A stretch of 64,000 nucleotides of DNA, from positions 30,977,213 through 31,041,212 of the forward strand of contig NC_036453.1 in the NCBI RefSeq assembly GCF_002775205.1, in the 5' to 3' direction. Positions 12,704-23,611 of the stretch are shown here, one piece after another. Origin of the DNA: Xiphophorus maculatus. Lineage: Eukaryota > Chordata > Actinopteri > Cyprinodontiformes > Poeciliidae. How positions within the stretch are numbered: the stretch's first letter is position 1; every line of letters begins with the position of its first letter. A program made the position numbers and the translations under genes. The notes under the pieces are model-generated. The model saw only the letters and a program-made list of their open reading frames with translations. It made no database searches and had not been told where the DNA came from.

Positions 12704-13016
12704 TTATTGCACTGCAGAAAAACAATCTTAAAGTAATTTTAGCACATCTGAAATAAGAAAAAACTGCAGTAACGTATCTTTTTTTTAATATATAAAGGCT
12801 TGTTTTAAATGAATTCCTTAGTATTGATGGAAGTATTTGATCCATTGGCAGATTTTTTCCATGTTTCAAGTTTCTCCACCAACCAATATTAAATTTACTT
12901 AAAACAAGACTATATGTTGCCGAAGTTGCTTTTAAGTTAGTCTTATTTCAAGTGTACTGTGATATTTGCACTAGAACTATTCTAAAAGTTACTTAAGGTT
13001 TTTGTTTTTGCAGGCT
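12704..13016. mobile_element. Degenerate copy of the palindromic CACTGCAAAA MITE
   Basis: A diverged member of the MITE family best seen at 42782-43165. It keeps motifs such as CTTGTTTTAAATGAATTCC, TTGATCCATTGGCAGA, ACTTAAAACAAGAC and TTATTTCAAGTG, with a decayed GCACTGCAG start and a TTTTTGCAGGC end. It lies between the converging NSRP1 and snoRNA host transcripts. Confidence 0.6.
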
Positions 13017-13742
13017 TGAAAAATGTTTTATATCCAAAGTATGTGTGTCAGTTATGGTGGTAATTTAATCACAGCTTCAGTTTCAACACTTTTTAAAAAG
13101 GTATGGATTTATGAACAGACCACAATGACAAGTCAGTTGAATCTTTAATATGCAACATGCTCTATATTTATTCATTATGCAGCATTTTATCCAGACTTAC
13201 ACAAGAGCAACCTACATCAAGAAGCACATATTTCATTACCTAAAAATATTAGCATTCAAGATATTCCTGACAGTTCACCATACAACACAGCTAGGAGGAT
13301 TAGCAATACTGTCAATTAGCATTAGCAAGAATCCAGATGACAGACTGTAGAATCAGGTTTTGCTGACGTCAAAAGGAGTAGTCAGGTATTTTTCTCCAAA
13401 CTTCACTTGCTCCATCACCTGAGAAAAAGGAGATCAGTTAGATTTCAGACAGGCAGGAATCCCACAGCAGATGCATCAAAACAGGAAGTTGTTTTAACCC
13501 TCTTTAATACAAAAACTCAATATTCCTGGAAGGAGAAACCTTCTGTACAAAGACATTTTCCTATTTCTCACTGGTAATCTCACCATGACACTTTCATGTG
13601 ATTGAATTAAATATACATCTCTTACCACAGAGACGTGGACAAAGTGTGATAGCCTCCATGTCCGATCCTTACATAGGGAGAGAAGAAGAAAAAAGTTAAG
13701 TCTCCCTAAAAACTCAAAGGAAGATTTGACGCTGCGACTCAA

Positions 13743-13824
13743 GATGTTCAGAAAACCAAGGGTCACCACTGTACAATCTGCCGGTAATTCCAGCATTTCT
13801 CAGTTTAGCTTTCATCACAACAAT
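13743..13824 (-). ncRNA. SNORD65: C/D-box snoRNA, SNORD65-like, copy 2 (host intron 5)
   Basis: Box C (GTGATGA, about 13812-13818), the same 18S antisense element GCTGGAATTACCGGCAGATT as copy 1, and box D CTGA at 13748-13751. The flanks have diverged from copy 1 while the guide is unchanged, consistent with selection on both copies. Confidence 0.83.
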
Positions 13825-13963
13825 AGAGCAAAGTAAAACACATTTTACACACAATGACTACCTTCCATTCTGATCCATGTGTTCAGGAGGCAGCATCATC
13901 TGCAGGACAGAAAACAAGAGTTAGAGGAGAAATATTCCTCAGAAAATTCTGATAAATTTTAAA

Positions 13964-14046
13964 TGACTCAGAAAGCTGGATCAGAAACATCGTCAGTTGT
14001 CGCATCAGACGGCACTTCCTATTCCAGGTTTTCATCACCGATCAAA
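13964..14046 (-). ncRNA. SNORD49: C/D-box snoRNA, SNORD49-like, copy 2 (host intron 4)
   Basis: It shares an almost identical core with the copy in intron 2 (AATAGGAAGTGCCGTCTGA, then TGCGACAACTGACGATGTTT). Box C is GTGATGA near 14033-14039. The likely box D is CTGA at 13968-13971; a nearer CTGA at 13981-13984 is an alternative. Outer stem sequences differ from copy 1, so only the snoRNA core is constrained. Confidence 0.8.
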
Positions 14047-14353
14047 TGATGCTCAGTAGCAGGGCTCCGACCAACAAGGCCAATTTCTACTCCATTTAAT
14101 TCTATTAAACTAAGATGCAGCATGTTTTAACCCATCTGATGACAGAAAGGGAAATTTAATCTGATGAATAAAAGCTGTAAACGTCCTAAAACTTACCAAG
14201 ATCCACTTAAAGAGACAGGCTCCATGTTTTTTGGAGGGAAACCAGATTTCAGTCAACTCGCCACCATGTTAGCACCTCTAAAGAAAATATGGAAACGAAA
14301 GGTTAGATTAGCTGAGATCAATCAGTCAATCTGCATAAAATAAGTTACTGCTT

Positions 14354-14434
14354 AACGCTCAGAAACTAAGTGATCAACACTGAACAATCTGCCGGTAATT
14401 CCAGCTGTATTAGTTCAAGTTTCATCATAACAAA
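14354..14434 (-). ncRNA. SNORD65: C/D-box snoRNA, SNORD65-like, copy 1 (host intron 3)
   Basis: Box C (ATGATGA, about 14422-14428) and box D (CTGA, 14359-14362) enclose the antisense element GCTGGAATTACCG. That element is exactly complementary to the universally conserved 18S rRNA stretch CGGTAATTCCAGC. Human SNORD65 is the guide for 18S U627 in this stretch. Ends are approximate. Confidence 0.83.
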
Positions 14435-14596
14435 AGCAACAAGATTTACATCAATTAAAGCTAAATACGAAGTACGTACCTTCATCCCAAATCTGTCCTC
14501 TTCAGCTTCCAGGAAGTAAAAAATCTGGTAAAGGAAAATGTGAATTTATTGAACGGATATAGTTAACAGCACAATCTAAACCCATCTGGGCTTTGA

Positions 14597-14673
14597 TTCT
14601 CAGAACAGTGACACAAACATCGTCAGTTGTCGCATCAGACGGCACTTCCTATTCACAGTTTTCATCACTGACA
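14597..14673 (-). ncRNA. SNORD49: C/D-box snoRNA, SNORD49-like, copy 1 (host intron 2)
   Basis: On the minus strand, box C (GTGATGA, about 14663-14669) is followed by AATAGGAAGTGCCGTCTGA, then an internal CTGA and C'-like CGATGTT, and box D CTGA at 14600-14603. AATAGGAAGTGCCG resembles human SNORD49A as I recall it. It is antisense to the 28S rRNA segment around C4426 (CGGCTCTTCCTAT) with one mismatch. This suggests it guides 2'-O-methylation there. Ends are approximate. Confidence 0.82.
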
Positions 14674-15132
14674 AAGTTGAACTAAAACAACTGAAAGCAT
14701 TTTGTATTAATTTACCTTTCAGGAAGGAAGTTGGGTCCAGACATGACGGGGCTGTTGAGTTAGTGAGAGTCATGGTCCCTAAAAGGAAGAGGAAGCTTTT
14801 AATAACTTGCAGCATAAAAGATGCAATCAAACTGAGAATTAACATTCATTTAAAGTAGGAAACTTGGGCAATTCAAGAATTTAATCTTAAGTCATTGCAG
14901 TAAATCTGGTGCTAACGTCGTCCACCACGTGGCTCTCCGAGGCCATTAAGCTACATTTTACAGCCGCTAACAAAAGACGCGACGTTTATCCAGTAACCCT
15001 GCTACTAAAGCGACACGCAGCGGTTTTAAAGCGTCTTGAATTTTATTTAGAAAAATATTCTACCTTGTAATAGTAAAGACTTCTCTCGTCTGACACTGTT
15101 CATCAAAGAGAGAGCAGAAGCAGAAAGGAAAG

Positions 15133-17221
15133 ACCAGGAGGTCGGTGTGCCTTATAAACCTCGACAGTCGCGGTAAGATGACGTCAACCGAAACCTGAAA
15201 ACCCAAAAGAGATTATTTTCTTTATTTTAAAAAGAGCATATTTTATGGAACAAAGTAAGCAGACAACCTCAATTTCAGACACAAACTTTATCTGATAAAG
15301 TTAATAGAAAATATACATTTCAAAATGTTTTTGAAAAGCTGCTGTTCAAATTTCAGATTTCCATCCTTTTTAGATTACCTTATCTCGCTACATTTTACTT
15401 CCTAGATGCACTTTAATTGTGAAGAGTACAAGAAAAAAATATGAACAAAATAAACACTGTGAGTGACTTTCGTAGTGTGCGTTAAAAAGTAAGAAGCCGC
15501 CAGGGGGCGCTGTTTACACATCTTTCTCGCCAATAGAGTTCGCTGCTGTTCAGTCTTTATATGACCAGGTTGTCTGTGTGGAATGTTGTCTTTGGAGACG
15601 GACTTCTTCATTATGAGCGCTTTGTTTTACTATATATCTCTGGAGTTATACCACATTTACAATACCACATTTTAATCTGCTTCAGGTAAAGTTTTTTTTC
15701 TTTTTGTGTTTAAAGATGGCATTTCAATCCAAAGGTCCTTTTGGTTTGTTCTGTAGAGATTTAAATTTTTTGTTGTCCAATCTGGTGATCCAATAAAACA
15801 GCTAGAAAGCTTTGACTGTGTTGAATTAGCTGAATTTCCTTGCATGTACAATGGATACAATTGCCATTATTTCTTTATTTGGAAGGAAAGAAAACACTCT
15901 TGTAGCGATTGCCCACAAGAATGTAGGTTTTTATGTTTTTATAAACATATAAATTGCAATACCCTGGCTAAATCAGTCTGCATATCATTAAAGCAGTATA
16001 AAGTAGCTGGAACACCTAACAAAAATTGTCCAGATCTACCTTGGATAATCCACAACCACATGGATTATCCACGGGACTAAGTTCTGCACCCTGGTTAAGC
16101 CATGAAAAACTTTTTGCTCATGAATCCAATCTTTTGTTGATTTCGATCAGAAATGCCTCTTGAACTTTATCAGATAGTTTTGGGTCAAAACTGGCTGTTC
16201 ATGATTTTCACCAAACTTCACAAAATGTACAACGTTAAAATATTTTGGAGAGAACATTTTGTTTTTGTGTGGAATGCATTACTTTTTGAGAAAATGAGGT
16301 CCAAAGCTCCACTTACAGAACGTCATCATCTTCCAGAGAGTTTTAGGAGATTTAACTCATCATGTGATGGTTTCGTTGTGAAACACTTTCTCCTTAAACA
16401 CACGGAGAAAACAGTATATTTCAGAAATTCCTGCAGATTCTTCAGTGTTAATGTCAGGCTCCTGGCAGCCTCCCAGTTTCCATCCATCTTTTTAGTAATT
16501 AAAGAGAAATGTCCCTGTTTTATTCATGTTCCATGTTTTCTCAAGTTGTTAGTGATTGCCTTTCTGTGGATCTTTGTTGCTTCCCATGACCAATGAGCTG
16601 ATTTTGATCCTCTCTGCAATCTTTTGATTTAGAGAAAATATGAAGAACATTAAACTGAACTGAACTTCACTTCAGGTTAATCGGATTCAGTTCAGATAAA
16701 AGCAGGTATGAACCCAAGAAGGCTGAATCCTTTGTGATTCATAGTATTTTAGCACATTCATATTTAATCTTTTAACAGATTTATTATATTTTCTGATTGA
16801 ATAATACAGTATATGTGTCAAAATATTTTAAAACAAACTGACTCTTCGTAGACTTCTGGTTCTAAAACCTGATATTTTAACATTTACTGAGCACAACATT
16901 CAGAATCAGATCAATAGAATTTGCTTCTGGCATTTTTATTTAAAATGTATTCTGCCCATTTATTTAAATTAATGTAAGATTTCAAAAATATTTTAAGTTC
17001 AATAATATGCACCATCCCATTCAAATTAAAATTATTGAACATTTTCTTTTAATTTTGTATTTCAGGCAAACTGTGAAGACCTTAACTGTGGCTCTTGCTT
17101 GGTTTCTGAAATGAGTCTAAACATAGCAAACTGCCACTGTTACCTGCACTAAAATATGTCTTTATGTGTCTCTTACAGTGTGGCAGTGATTCTCTTTAGG
17201 TTTTAAAATAACTCTGGCAGC
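15133..17221. other. Region between snoRNA host promoter and RAB34
   Basis: Two divergent genes flank this 2.1 kb. It holds the host gene promoter at its left end, a CTCF-like motif at 15497-15510, and presumably the RAB34 promoter and any non-coding first exon, which I could not place. An ORF at 16153-16596 (147 codons) has no recognisable content and is probably chance. Confidence 0.5.
15497..15510 (+). promoter_or_regulatory. CTCF-type motif
   Basis: CCGCCAGGGGGCGC matches every position of the CTCF core consensus CCASYAGRKGGCRS except position 3. It points rightwards and lies between the snoRNA host promoter and RAB34. Binding is not shown by sequence. Confidence 0.5.
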
Positions 17222-20200
17222 ATGTTGCCTCCTGTGAAGAAGGACAGAATCATCACTCACCTCCCAAAGGTTGGTAAACATAAATAATATTCCATAAAAA
17301 CAAGAATTATTCAAAAATCCCTTTAATTCTGAGCGATAGCTCAAATCTGGGAATGTACTTCCTGCACATTTCTGCAAAAACACGATCTGAAGTTAAACTC
17401 TCTAACAGAGGTTAAAGTCATTATTTATTGTTGACTAGTTTTCTGTATTTATCTATCATTTTGCAACTAGTAGCTTGACATTTTACCACATTACAACCGC
17501 AGCCTTCAACGTGTTGAAGGTTGCCTTCAGTCCTGATCTGAGCACAAATCTGAAATCTTTGGGTGTAGATTGAATCAGCATTTCTCTTGATTTTCAGCCA
17601 GAAAAACTATTTTCATTTAATCTAAGGTTTTCTTCCGTTTAATATGTTTTTAGTGTTTTAGTCCAAATGCAGCTCTGCACACCAAAGACGGCTTCCACCC
17701 GCAGGTGAGAGCTGCATGCCAGGTTCAGAAGACGGATGGCGTGAGGTAAGATCCGTTTTTATAATCTCCACACTGAGATATGTGTTGAAGATAAATGAAT
17801 TAGCTCTGGTTTGGGCCGGGAAGTCACGCTAAAGTTTGTCTCAGGGATCAGCTGATAGACATCTGCGAAGCCTACCATATCTGACAAAATTATTCCTAAA
17901 AAAAGAGAAGGCTGAAGATTTTATTTTTTAAGAAAAAAAGAGACAAAAAAATTACTACATACAAAAGAAGATACAGCATTATATTGGATGATTGTGTGAA
18001 ATCAACCTCTAGAGTAATTTTCCATCATAATGTAAAATCAAACTGTGTGCATGGTTCCTGTTAACAGTTATGAAATGTTCTTACATAAACGTAGAAACAC
18101 ATCAGCAAAATGTGACGAATGTCCAACAATTTTTATGAATTGTTTGAAGTGTTGTTGTTATTGCAGATGCTTGTGTTTATTTTTTGAAAATAAGACAAAT
18201 ATAACTTAATTACACATTTAACGTCAGTCCTTTGAAATATTTACACCTTTAAACCAGTTGTACCGTTTTTCAGAGTCCTATTAACTAAAGAATTTGTGTT
18301 AAGAAGTTCCTCTACGGAACGATTTGCATGAAATACAATTTCACAAATTAATTCTGAACTCATTAATATTGAATTGCAAATATTCTAGATTTGACAAACT
18401 TTTCCATTGTCTGTAGTTCAAATTTTTTACGTAAGAATCCCAAAGCTTACAAAGTTAAATGTATTTTCTGACACTTCTGGCTTTCTGCTTTCAGCTTTAA
18501 TATCGCCAAAGTCATCGTTGTGGGAGACGTTTCTGTTGGGAAAACCTGTTTAATCAGCAGGTGAGGCAAAGTTTACGCAGCTACAGAACAAACTACTTTA
18601 TAATCACACAGAGTCCATTACAATAAATATTTTGTATCCATCCATCCATTTTTCTCAAATTATCACCACAAACATCAAGGAATTATATTGAGATTTTATG
18701 TAAAGTGGAAGGAAAAATACTGATGGACCATTAAGTCCAAACAAAAGGAGAAAACTGTCAACATTATGGACCACTTTGTGTTGGGCTGTCACATAAAATC
18801 CCAATGAAAAAATGTGAAAAAATGTGAAGAAGTGAACTTCTGAAAGTCAGCTTTCCTCAAAAATTGTAAATTTTAAGCAATTTTTCAAACTTATGTTACA
18901 GAAATGAAAGCAAGTTCTCTGTAATAAGCATTCTTCTGAAATGAGAGACTTTAATCTCATAACGTTTATAACTTAATCAGTTCTGGATAGTTTTATCACC
19001 GTTGTTTTATGCTTTACTGTGTGCTCGATGTCATTAATTAATCAAAATTATTATGTGTTGATACAGAAAAACACTCATCGCTTGTTTTCGATTCTCAAAT
19101 GTTTTTAATGCTTTTATTTGCAAAGTTCTGAGTTTTCCTGGTTTCTTCTTCAGGTTCTGCAGAGGAGCGTTCGACAGGACCTACAAAGCAACCATCGGGG
19201 TGGACTTTGAGATGGAGCGCTTCGAGGTGCTTGGCGTTCCCTTCAGTTTGCAGCTGTAAGTCCTGAAGTGGCAACAGATTTATCCACATCTGTGGTCATG
19301 CATCACAAAGAAATCTGTGATCTCCCTTTTATTTTATTTTAGAATTAGATAAATATGAGATTCTAACCATTTAGACTGTTGAGTTGGAGCTCAGTTCCCT
19401 TCAATGTGTTGATTTAGTGTAACTTTACAGTAATAAGCTGCCAGTGTGCGTGCTTTTATTTTGAAAGTGCTTAACGTTTTCCAGGTGGGATACAGCAGGT
19501 CAGGAGCGCTTCAAGTGCATCGCCTCAACATATTACAGAGGAGCGCAAGGTGAGTGCTGCAATAATTCAGATTTAAACTGAGCTGAGTTGCATCTAATCA
19601 AACTGTGTCCCCAGCCATCATGGTGGTGTTTGACTTGAGCAGTGTGAACTCATTAGCGCATGCCAGGTATGCAGCATCACATTGTTTTAAAATATTTCCT
19701 TCTCTTTCTGCATCTAAAATTGTGGATTTGTGTGTGCAGAGAGTGGCTGGAGGATGCCATGAAGGAAAACGATCCGTCCAGTGTTTTACTGTTCCTCGTC
19801 GGGACCAAGAAAGACCTGAGCGTGGGTGAAACTATGACAGAGAAACTGCCAACAGAGATTACAGCTGAACCGTGTGATTAGCTAACAGATCAGTCAAGAT
19901 GGAGCAAATGATTTCGTTTGATGTCTTTGACAAAAATTGATATGCATCAGATCTATGTCTGGAAGGTTGCATATGTGTTATAGATAAAATAGTCAGTTGG
20001 ACAAATGTTTACATTTTGAATAAGCAAAAAAATGGGCAAACACACATCTCACATTTTCTAGAAAAATGTTGAGAGATTGTTTTTAAACATTTTTGAAAAG
20101 TAGAGTATCTTGTCACATCTGGGTTAAGTATTTCAAACGTGGGAGTTTTGTATGATAAATGCTTTTACGGGGTCTAGTTAAAGTCTGAATTGCAAAGATT

Positions 20201-22132
20201 CATCTCCAGTTGTAGAAGCTTCTTAATTATAGTTTAAAGCAATGTTAGGGGGGAATTACCTTTTCACTTACAGCCAGAAGGATTTGAGCACCTTCTTCCC
20301 TAAATAAGTTATAACTTCAATTTAATTTAAAATAAGTTTAATGCTCTGAAGTAAATCTGTAAATGTTGCCTCCTTTACAGATTTATTTATTTTCATAGAC
20401 ATGAAAATAAATAAATCTTTTAAGACTTTTTCTGAATCATGAACTGTAAAAGACAGGTGAACTAAGACACTAGATGTTCTGCCAATCCTGAGTTGATTGA
20501 TTATTTGTCTTGAAAGATGTAAGTATTGATGTTTTATTTTTCTATTTTAGTCTCCTGATCAGTTGGCTGAGACAGAACAGGAAGCTATCAGACTATCAGA
20601 GGAAATCAAAGCAGAGTACTGGGCCGTGTCTGCAAAGTCAGGTGGGCAATAAAGTAGTTCCAGTCAGACCAGTAAGCCTGACTTTGTTTTTTAGCTCACA
20701 AACATTTGATTCCTTTTTGCTGTTTCAGGAGACGGAGTCAGGAATCTTTTCCTTCGTGTGGCTTCTTTGACTTTTGAGGCGAATGTTTTGGCTGAGCTTG
20801 AGAGGAGTGGGTCGAGACACGTCAAAGACATAATCAGTGAGTTCATCATTTACAACACAGTTAGCTGCTGCTGTCTGTCTGTCTGTTATCTCATGAAGAG
20901 TTTAAAGAAATGTCTTTTTATGCAGCTAAAATGCCAAAGCTAAAATAAATTATTTCAATTAGTTTAATGCTAATGAAGTCCTAACTGGGGAAAAGTCACA
21001 TTAGGACCACAAGCTTGAGTGTCTTTTATTGGGATTTTATGTGACAGACCAACAGAAAGTGGTGCCTGACTGTGAAGCAGAAGAAAAAGGACGAATTGTT
21101 TTCAAAGATTAATTGACCGAAATCTCCAAAAACTGTCTTCCCTCCCAGTGTCAGTTACGGTACTTGGAAAAACTCTCTTTTTGCCTAAACTTACTGTCTT
21201 TGCAAAGTAGCTTAAGCTCAGTCAGATTAAACAGAGAACATCTGTGAATGTTAATTTTCATGTCTTGATACAGATTTTTAATCAGATTTAAGGCTTTCTC
21301 CATGAATTGTCCCAGTAATTATTGTGCTAAACGACAATATTGTTGCTTTGAGACCATTTTCAGTAACAAATTGATAATGGTCGAATACAAAGTTGTCATG
21401 CGACGTCACACTTCTGGAAACTTTGTAGCCGGCAGCCATCTTGGTAGGTATCCTTAGCTATAGCAGTTGCTATGATGACTATAAACAATACAGGTCGATC
21501 CTGATAATTTTGTTATATTTCTCTTGCACAGTCAGAATACTTTATTTAGGTTGGTGTCAAAGTCATGGTTCATCTATGTACGCTGAGCTTGCCTATCAAG
21601 ATGGCGATTCAGTGGCGTGAATCACTTCCGATTCAGACTTGTGGGAACTATTACACTCAAAGAGCAGACATTTTGAGAGAGCAAACTTGTATTATACTTA
21701 GTTCTAATGCAAGTTTATATCTTCCACTTTAAACTCTAAAGTGCAAGATATTTTAAATATTCAAAATAAAACAACAATAAATGAAATTGGAATTCAATAA
21801 ATATTAATCATCAGATTGGAAATGATCTATTATTTTAGGTTTGAAGTCATTTTCTTCCCCTTCACATACATGCATTACCTTCTGTTGGTCTATTGAATAA
21901 CGTCCATTATTCTTTCTGTTTCCTGTGCAGCTAATTGTGTTTTTCATCTATTTGTTGTCAGTAACCTGGCATTAATATGCATACAACTGCTGAAAAACAA
22001 ATTCTTGATTGGCTACATTTGATATTTGTGAGACATTTTAAGATTTTCTGATGTGTTTTTCTGTTGCACACAGGAATCACAGACAGCTCAGAAGCCAATC
22101 ATAAACAAAAGAAGAAGGCCAACTGTTGTTGA
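17222..22132 (+). CDS. RAB34: Ras-related small GTPase Rab34
   Basis: Rab34 is a Golgi and vesicle-associated GTPase with roles in lysosome positioning, macropinocytosis and the intracellular pathway of ciliogenesis. Coding exons are 17222-17269, 17654-17745, 18495-18560, 19154-19255, 19485-19549, 19615-19666, 19740-19821, 20551-20641, 20729-20836 and 22074-22132: 765 nt, 254 aa, close to human. Visible GTPase motifs are the P-loop GDVSVGKT (residues 57-64), the switch II motif DTAGQE (105-110), GTKKD (163-167, the Rab34/36 variant of NKxD) and a WAVSAKSG segment. The extended N-terminus ([14 protein letters not shown]) is a Rab34/Rab36 trait. [11 protein letters not shown] and [10 protein letters not shown] favour Rab34 over Rab36. 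It ends in KKKANCC, a double-cysteine geranylgeranylation signal; human Rab34 has one further residue. A poly(A) signal AATAAA is at 22849-22854. Confidence 0.95.
20379..20418. repeat. Perfect 18-bp hairpin in RAB34 intron 7
   Basis: Arms 20379-20396 and 20401-20418 (AGATTTATTTATTTTCAT and its complement) surround a 4-nt AGAC loop. It is AT-rich and lies about 130 bp before the acceptor of exon 8. Confidence 0.85.
20837..22073 (+). other. RAB34 intron 9
   Basis: This 1.2-kb intron contains a short stretch (about 21025-21100, TTGGGATTTTATGTGACAG) shared with 18680-18830 in RAB34 intron 3 and with 40620-40660. It is part of a common fish repeat family. Nothing else is recognisable. Confidence 0.5.
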
Positions 22133-22854
22133 GAAAGCCTGATCTAACTGGTTACTGGAGCCAAACTGGTGTGGATCCCCTGAGCTGGGCTGCTAGAAGC
22201 AGAATCAGCTATGCAGGCTCTCTGTAGGATCCAGGAAACCACTTGAGAAAATATTTGTCATGATCCAAGTAGTAGCTCCAACATAATGCCTCCAATTGAG
22301 CCTGTAAACACGTCTGTTAGCAGAATGACTCAAGCTGCGTGTTTCTCAGGAATGTTTAGTGCTGACCAGATCTGCAACAAGAAATTCTTTGTCGTATTCA
22401 GGATTATAAAGATAGTTTTCCCAAAACCATAGCAGCACTTCACAAGAACATCGTCTGTGTGAACCAACATTTTATCCCGTTAGGAAATGTCTGAATATCA
22501 TCCTCTGTATCTTTTCCTCCCTGCTGACTTCTGGTCATGTGTCTCTGCTCTTGCTAATGTGATGCATACATCGGATCAAATGACCACCGTCATTCCCATC
22601 ATGCCTCTCTCCGCTCCGACACAAGCGCTCATATGATCTGGGAGCGGAAGGATTGTTTGGTGGGAGAGTCTCAGAAAGTGGAAAGCTTCATCTTCATTAA
22701 CTATTCTGCTGGACATTTAATCCCAAAATGATTCAAACTCCTAGTTGATTTAGAGGTTGGAAGGCCTCCTTGCCATTACCCTAATCTCCAGAGTTTCTCT
22801 TTCAGGCTTTGACTGAGCCTCTCCAATGTTGATATTTCTTCCAGGCAGAATAAA

Positions 22855-23610
22855 CATTCTGGTAAAATTATTATATTAACTCGTAATACACCAGGAGTAT
22901 GAATAATTTTGGGCTTAACTGGATATCTTTGGAGAAAGTATTGAAATGTTTTTGTAATTCATTGAACACTTAAAAATGTAATAAATCACTTGATAACATG
23001 AAATGTCAGATTTAAAATTTTATAGGTCTTTGACAGAAATGAAGGCATGGAGAAGTATATAAAGGAATTTAATATCTCTTTATACCAGAGACATTAAAGG
23101 GGAAAATGTTGTCATTCCTTCCCCTGCACCTCCCACAATCAGTCCCTGCAGACTAGCGGCAGCAACAATGGGTCCGCTCACCTCATCATAGGAGCTACTT
23201 CTCAATCCAACGCAGGTAAAAATATTGCAAAAGGCTTAATGGAAAAACATTGTTGTGTTGGAAAGAGTAAGATCTTCTTAAAGAGACAGAACCCCAATTG
23301 TAAGTCAAATTTCTTTGAAGTTACGCTTCATAATTGTGCTAAAAATGATACTTTGTGCCTGGAAAATACATAAAAAATTTATTTCAGCTCATTGGTTTTA
23401 GGCTAAGAATTACTAACGCCAATAATAAGTTAATATTTGCAAACTCCAAGAATCAAGTGCCTATATTTCCATTACTAGTTTCATGAAAGAATCACCAAAT
23501 ACTTTACAGTTAAAACGGTTGCACCAAACATATTGATACTTTAATCCCATCTCCATAGGTTCTGTGTTTTTAATTAGGCATGAACAAGACAAAGAGTTTA
23601 CTATGAACAC
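22855..23610. other. Gap between convergent RAB34 and SUPT6H 3' ends
   Basis: This stretch lies between the RAB34 poly(A) signal and the most distal candidate SUPT6H signal on the other strand. I recognise no gene or repeat in it. Confidence 0.4.
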
Positions 23611-23611
23611 T

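Larger units (their letters stand above)
13150..15132 (-). ncRNA. SNHG29: Non-coding snoRNA host gene, SNHG29-like
   Basis: A spliced gene with seven short GT-AG exons: about 15064-15132, 14716-14778, 14480-14524, 14197-14277, 13862-13899, 13626-13667 and about 13150-13418. The exon series does not keep an open frame; stop codons appear soon after each possible ATG. Four successive introns (2 to 5) each carry a C/D-box snoRNA, in the order SNORD49-like, SNORD65-like, SNORD49-like, SNORD65-like. Human SNHG29 hosts SNORD49A, SNORD49B and SNORD65, which identifies the family (from memory). The 5' end has a pyrimidine run (CTTTCCTTTCTGC, from 15132 down), typical of 5'-TOP host genes, and a CRE-like GACGTCAT just upstream (about 15180). 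The poly(A) signal is probably AATAAA near 13168-13173. A 41-codon ORF starts in exon 1 but shows no recognised homology. Exon ends 1 and 7 are estimates. Confidence 0.82.

Noticed and set aside
13494-13796. 100-codon minus-strand ORF starting near a snoRNA
   Set aside because: It runs across the SNORD65-like element, an exon and an intron of the host gene without matching splice structure or any known protein.
16153-16596. 147-codon plus-strand ORF upstream of RAB34
   Set aside because: It shows no recognisable domain, is AT-rich with ordinary intergenic composition and has no splice or promoter support.
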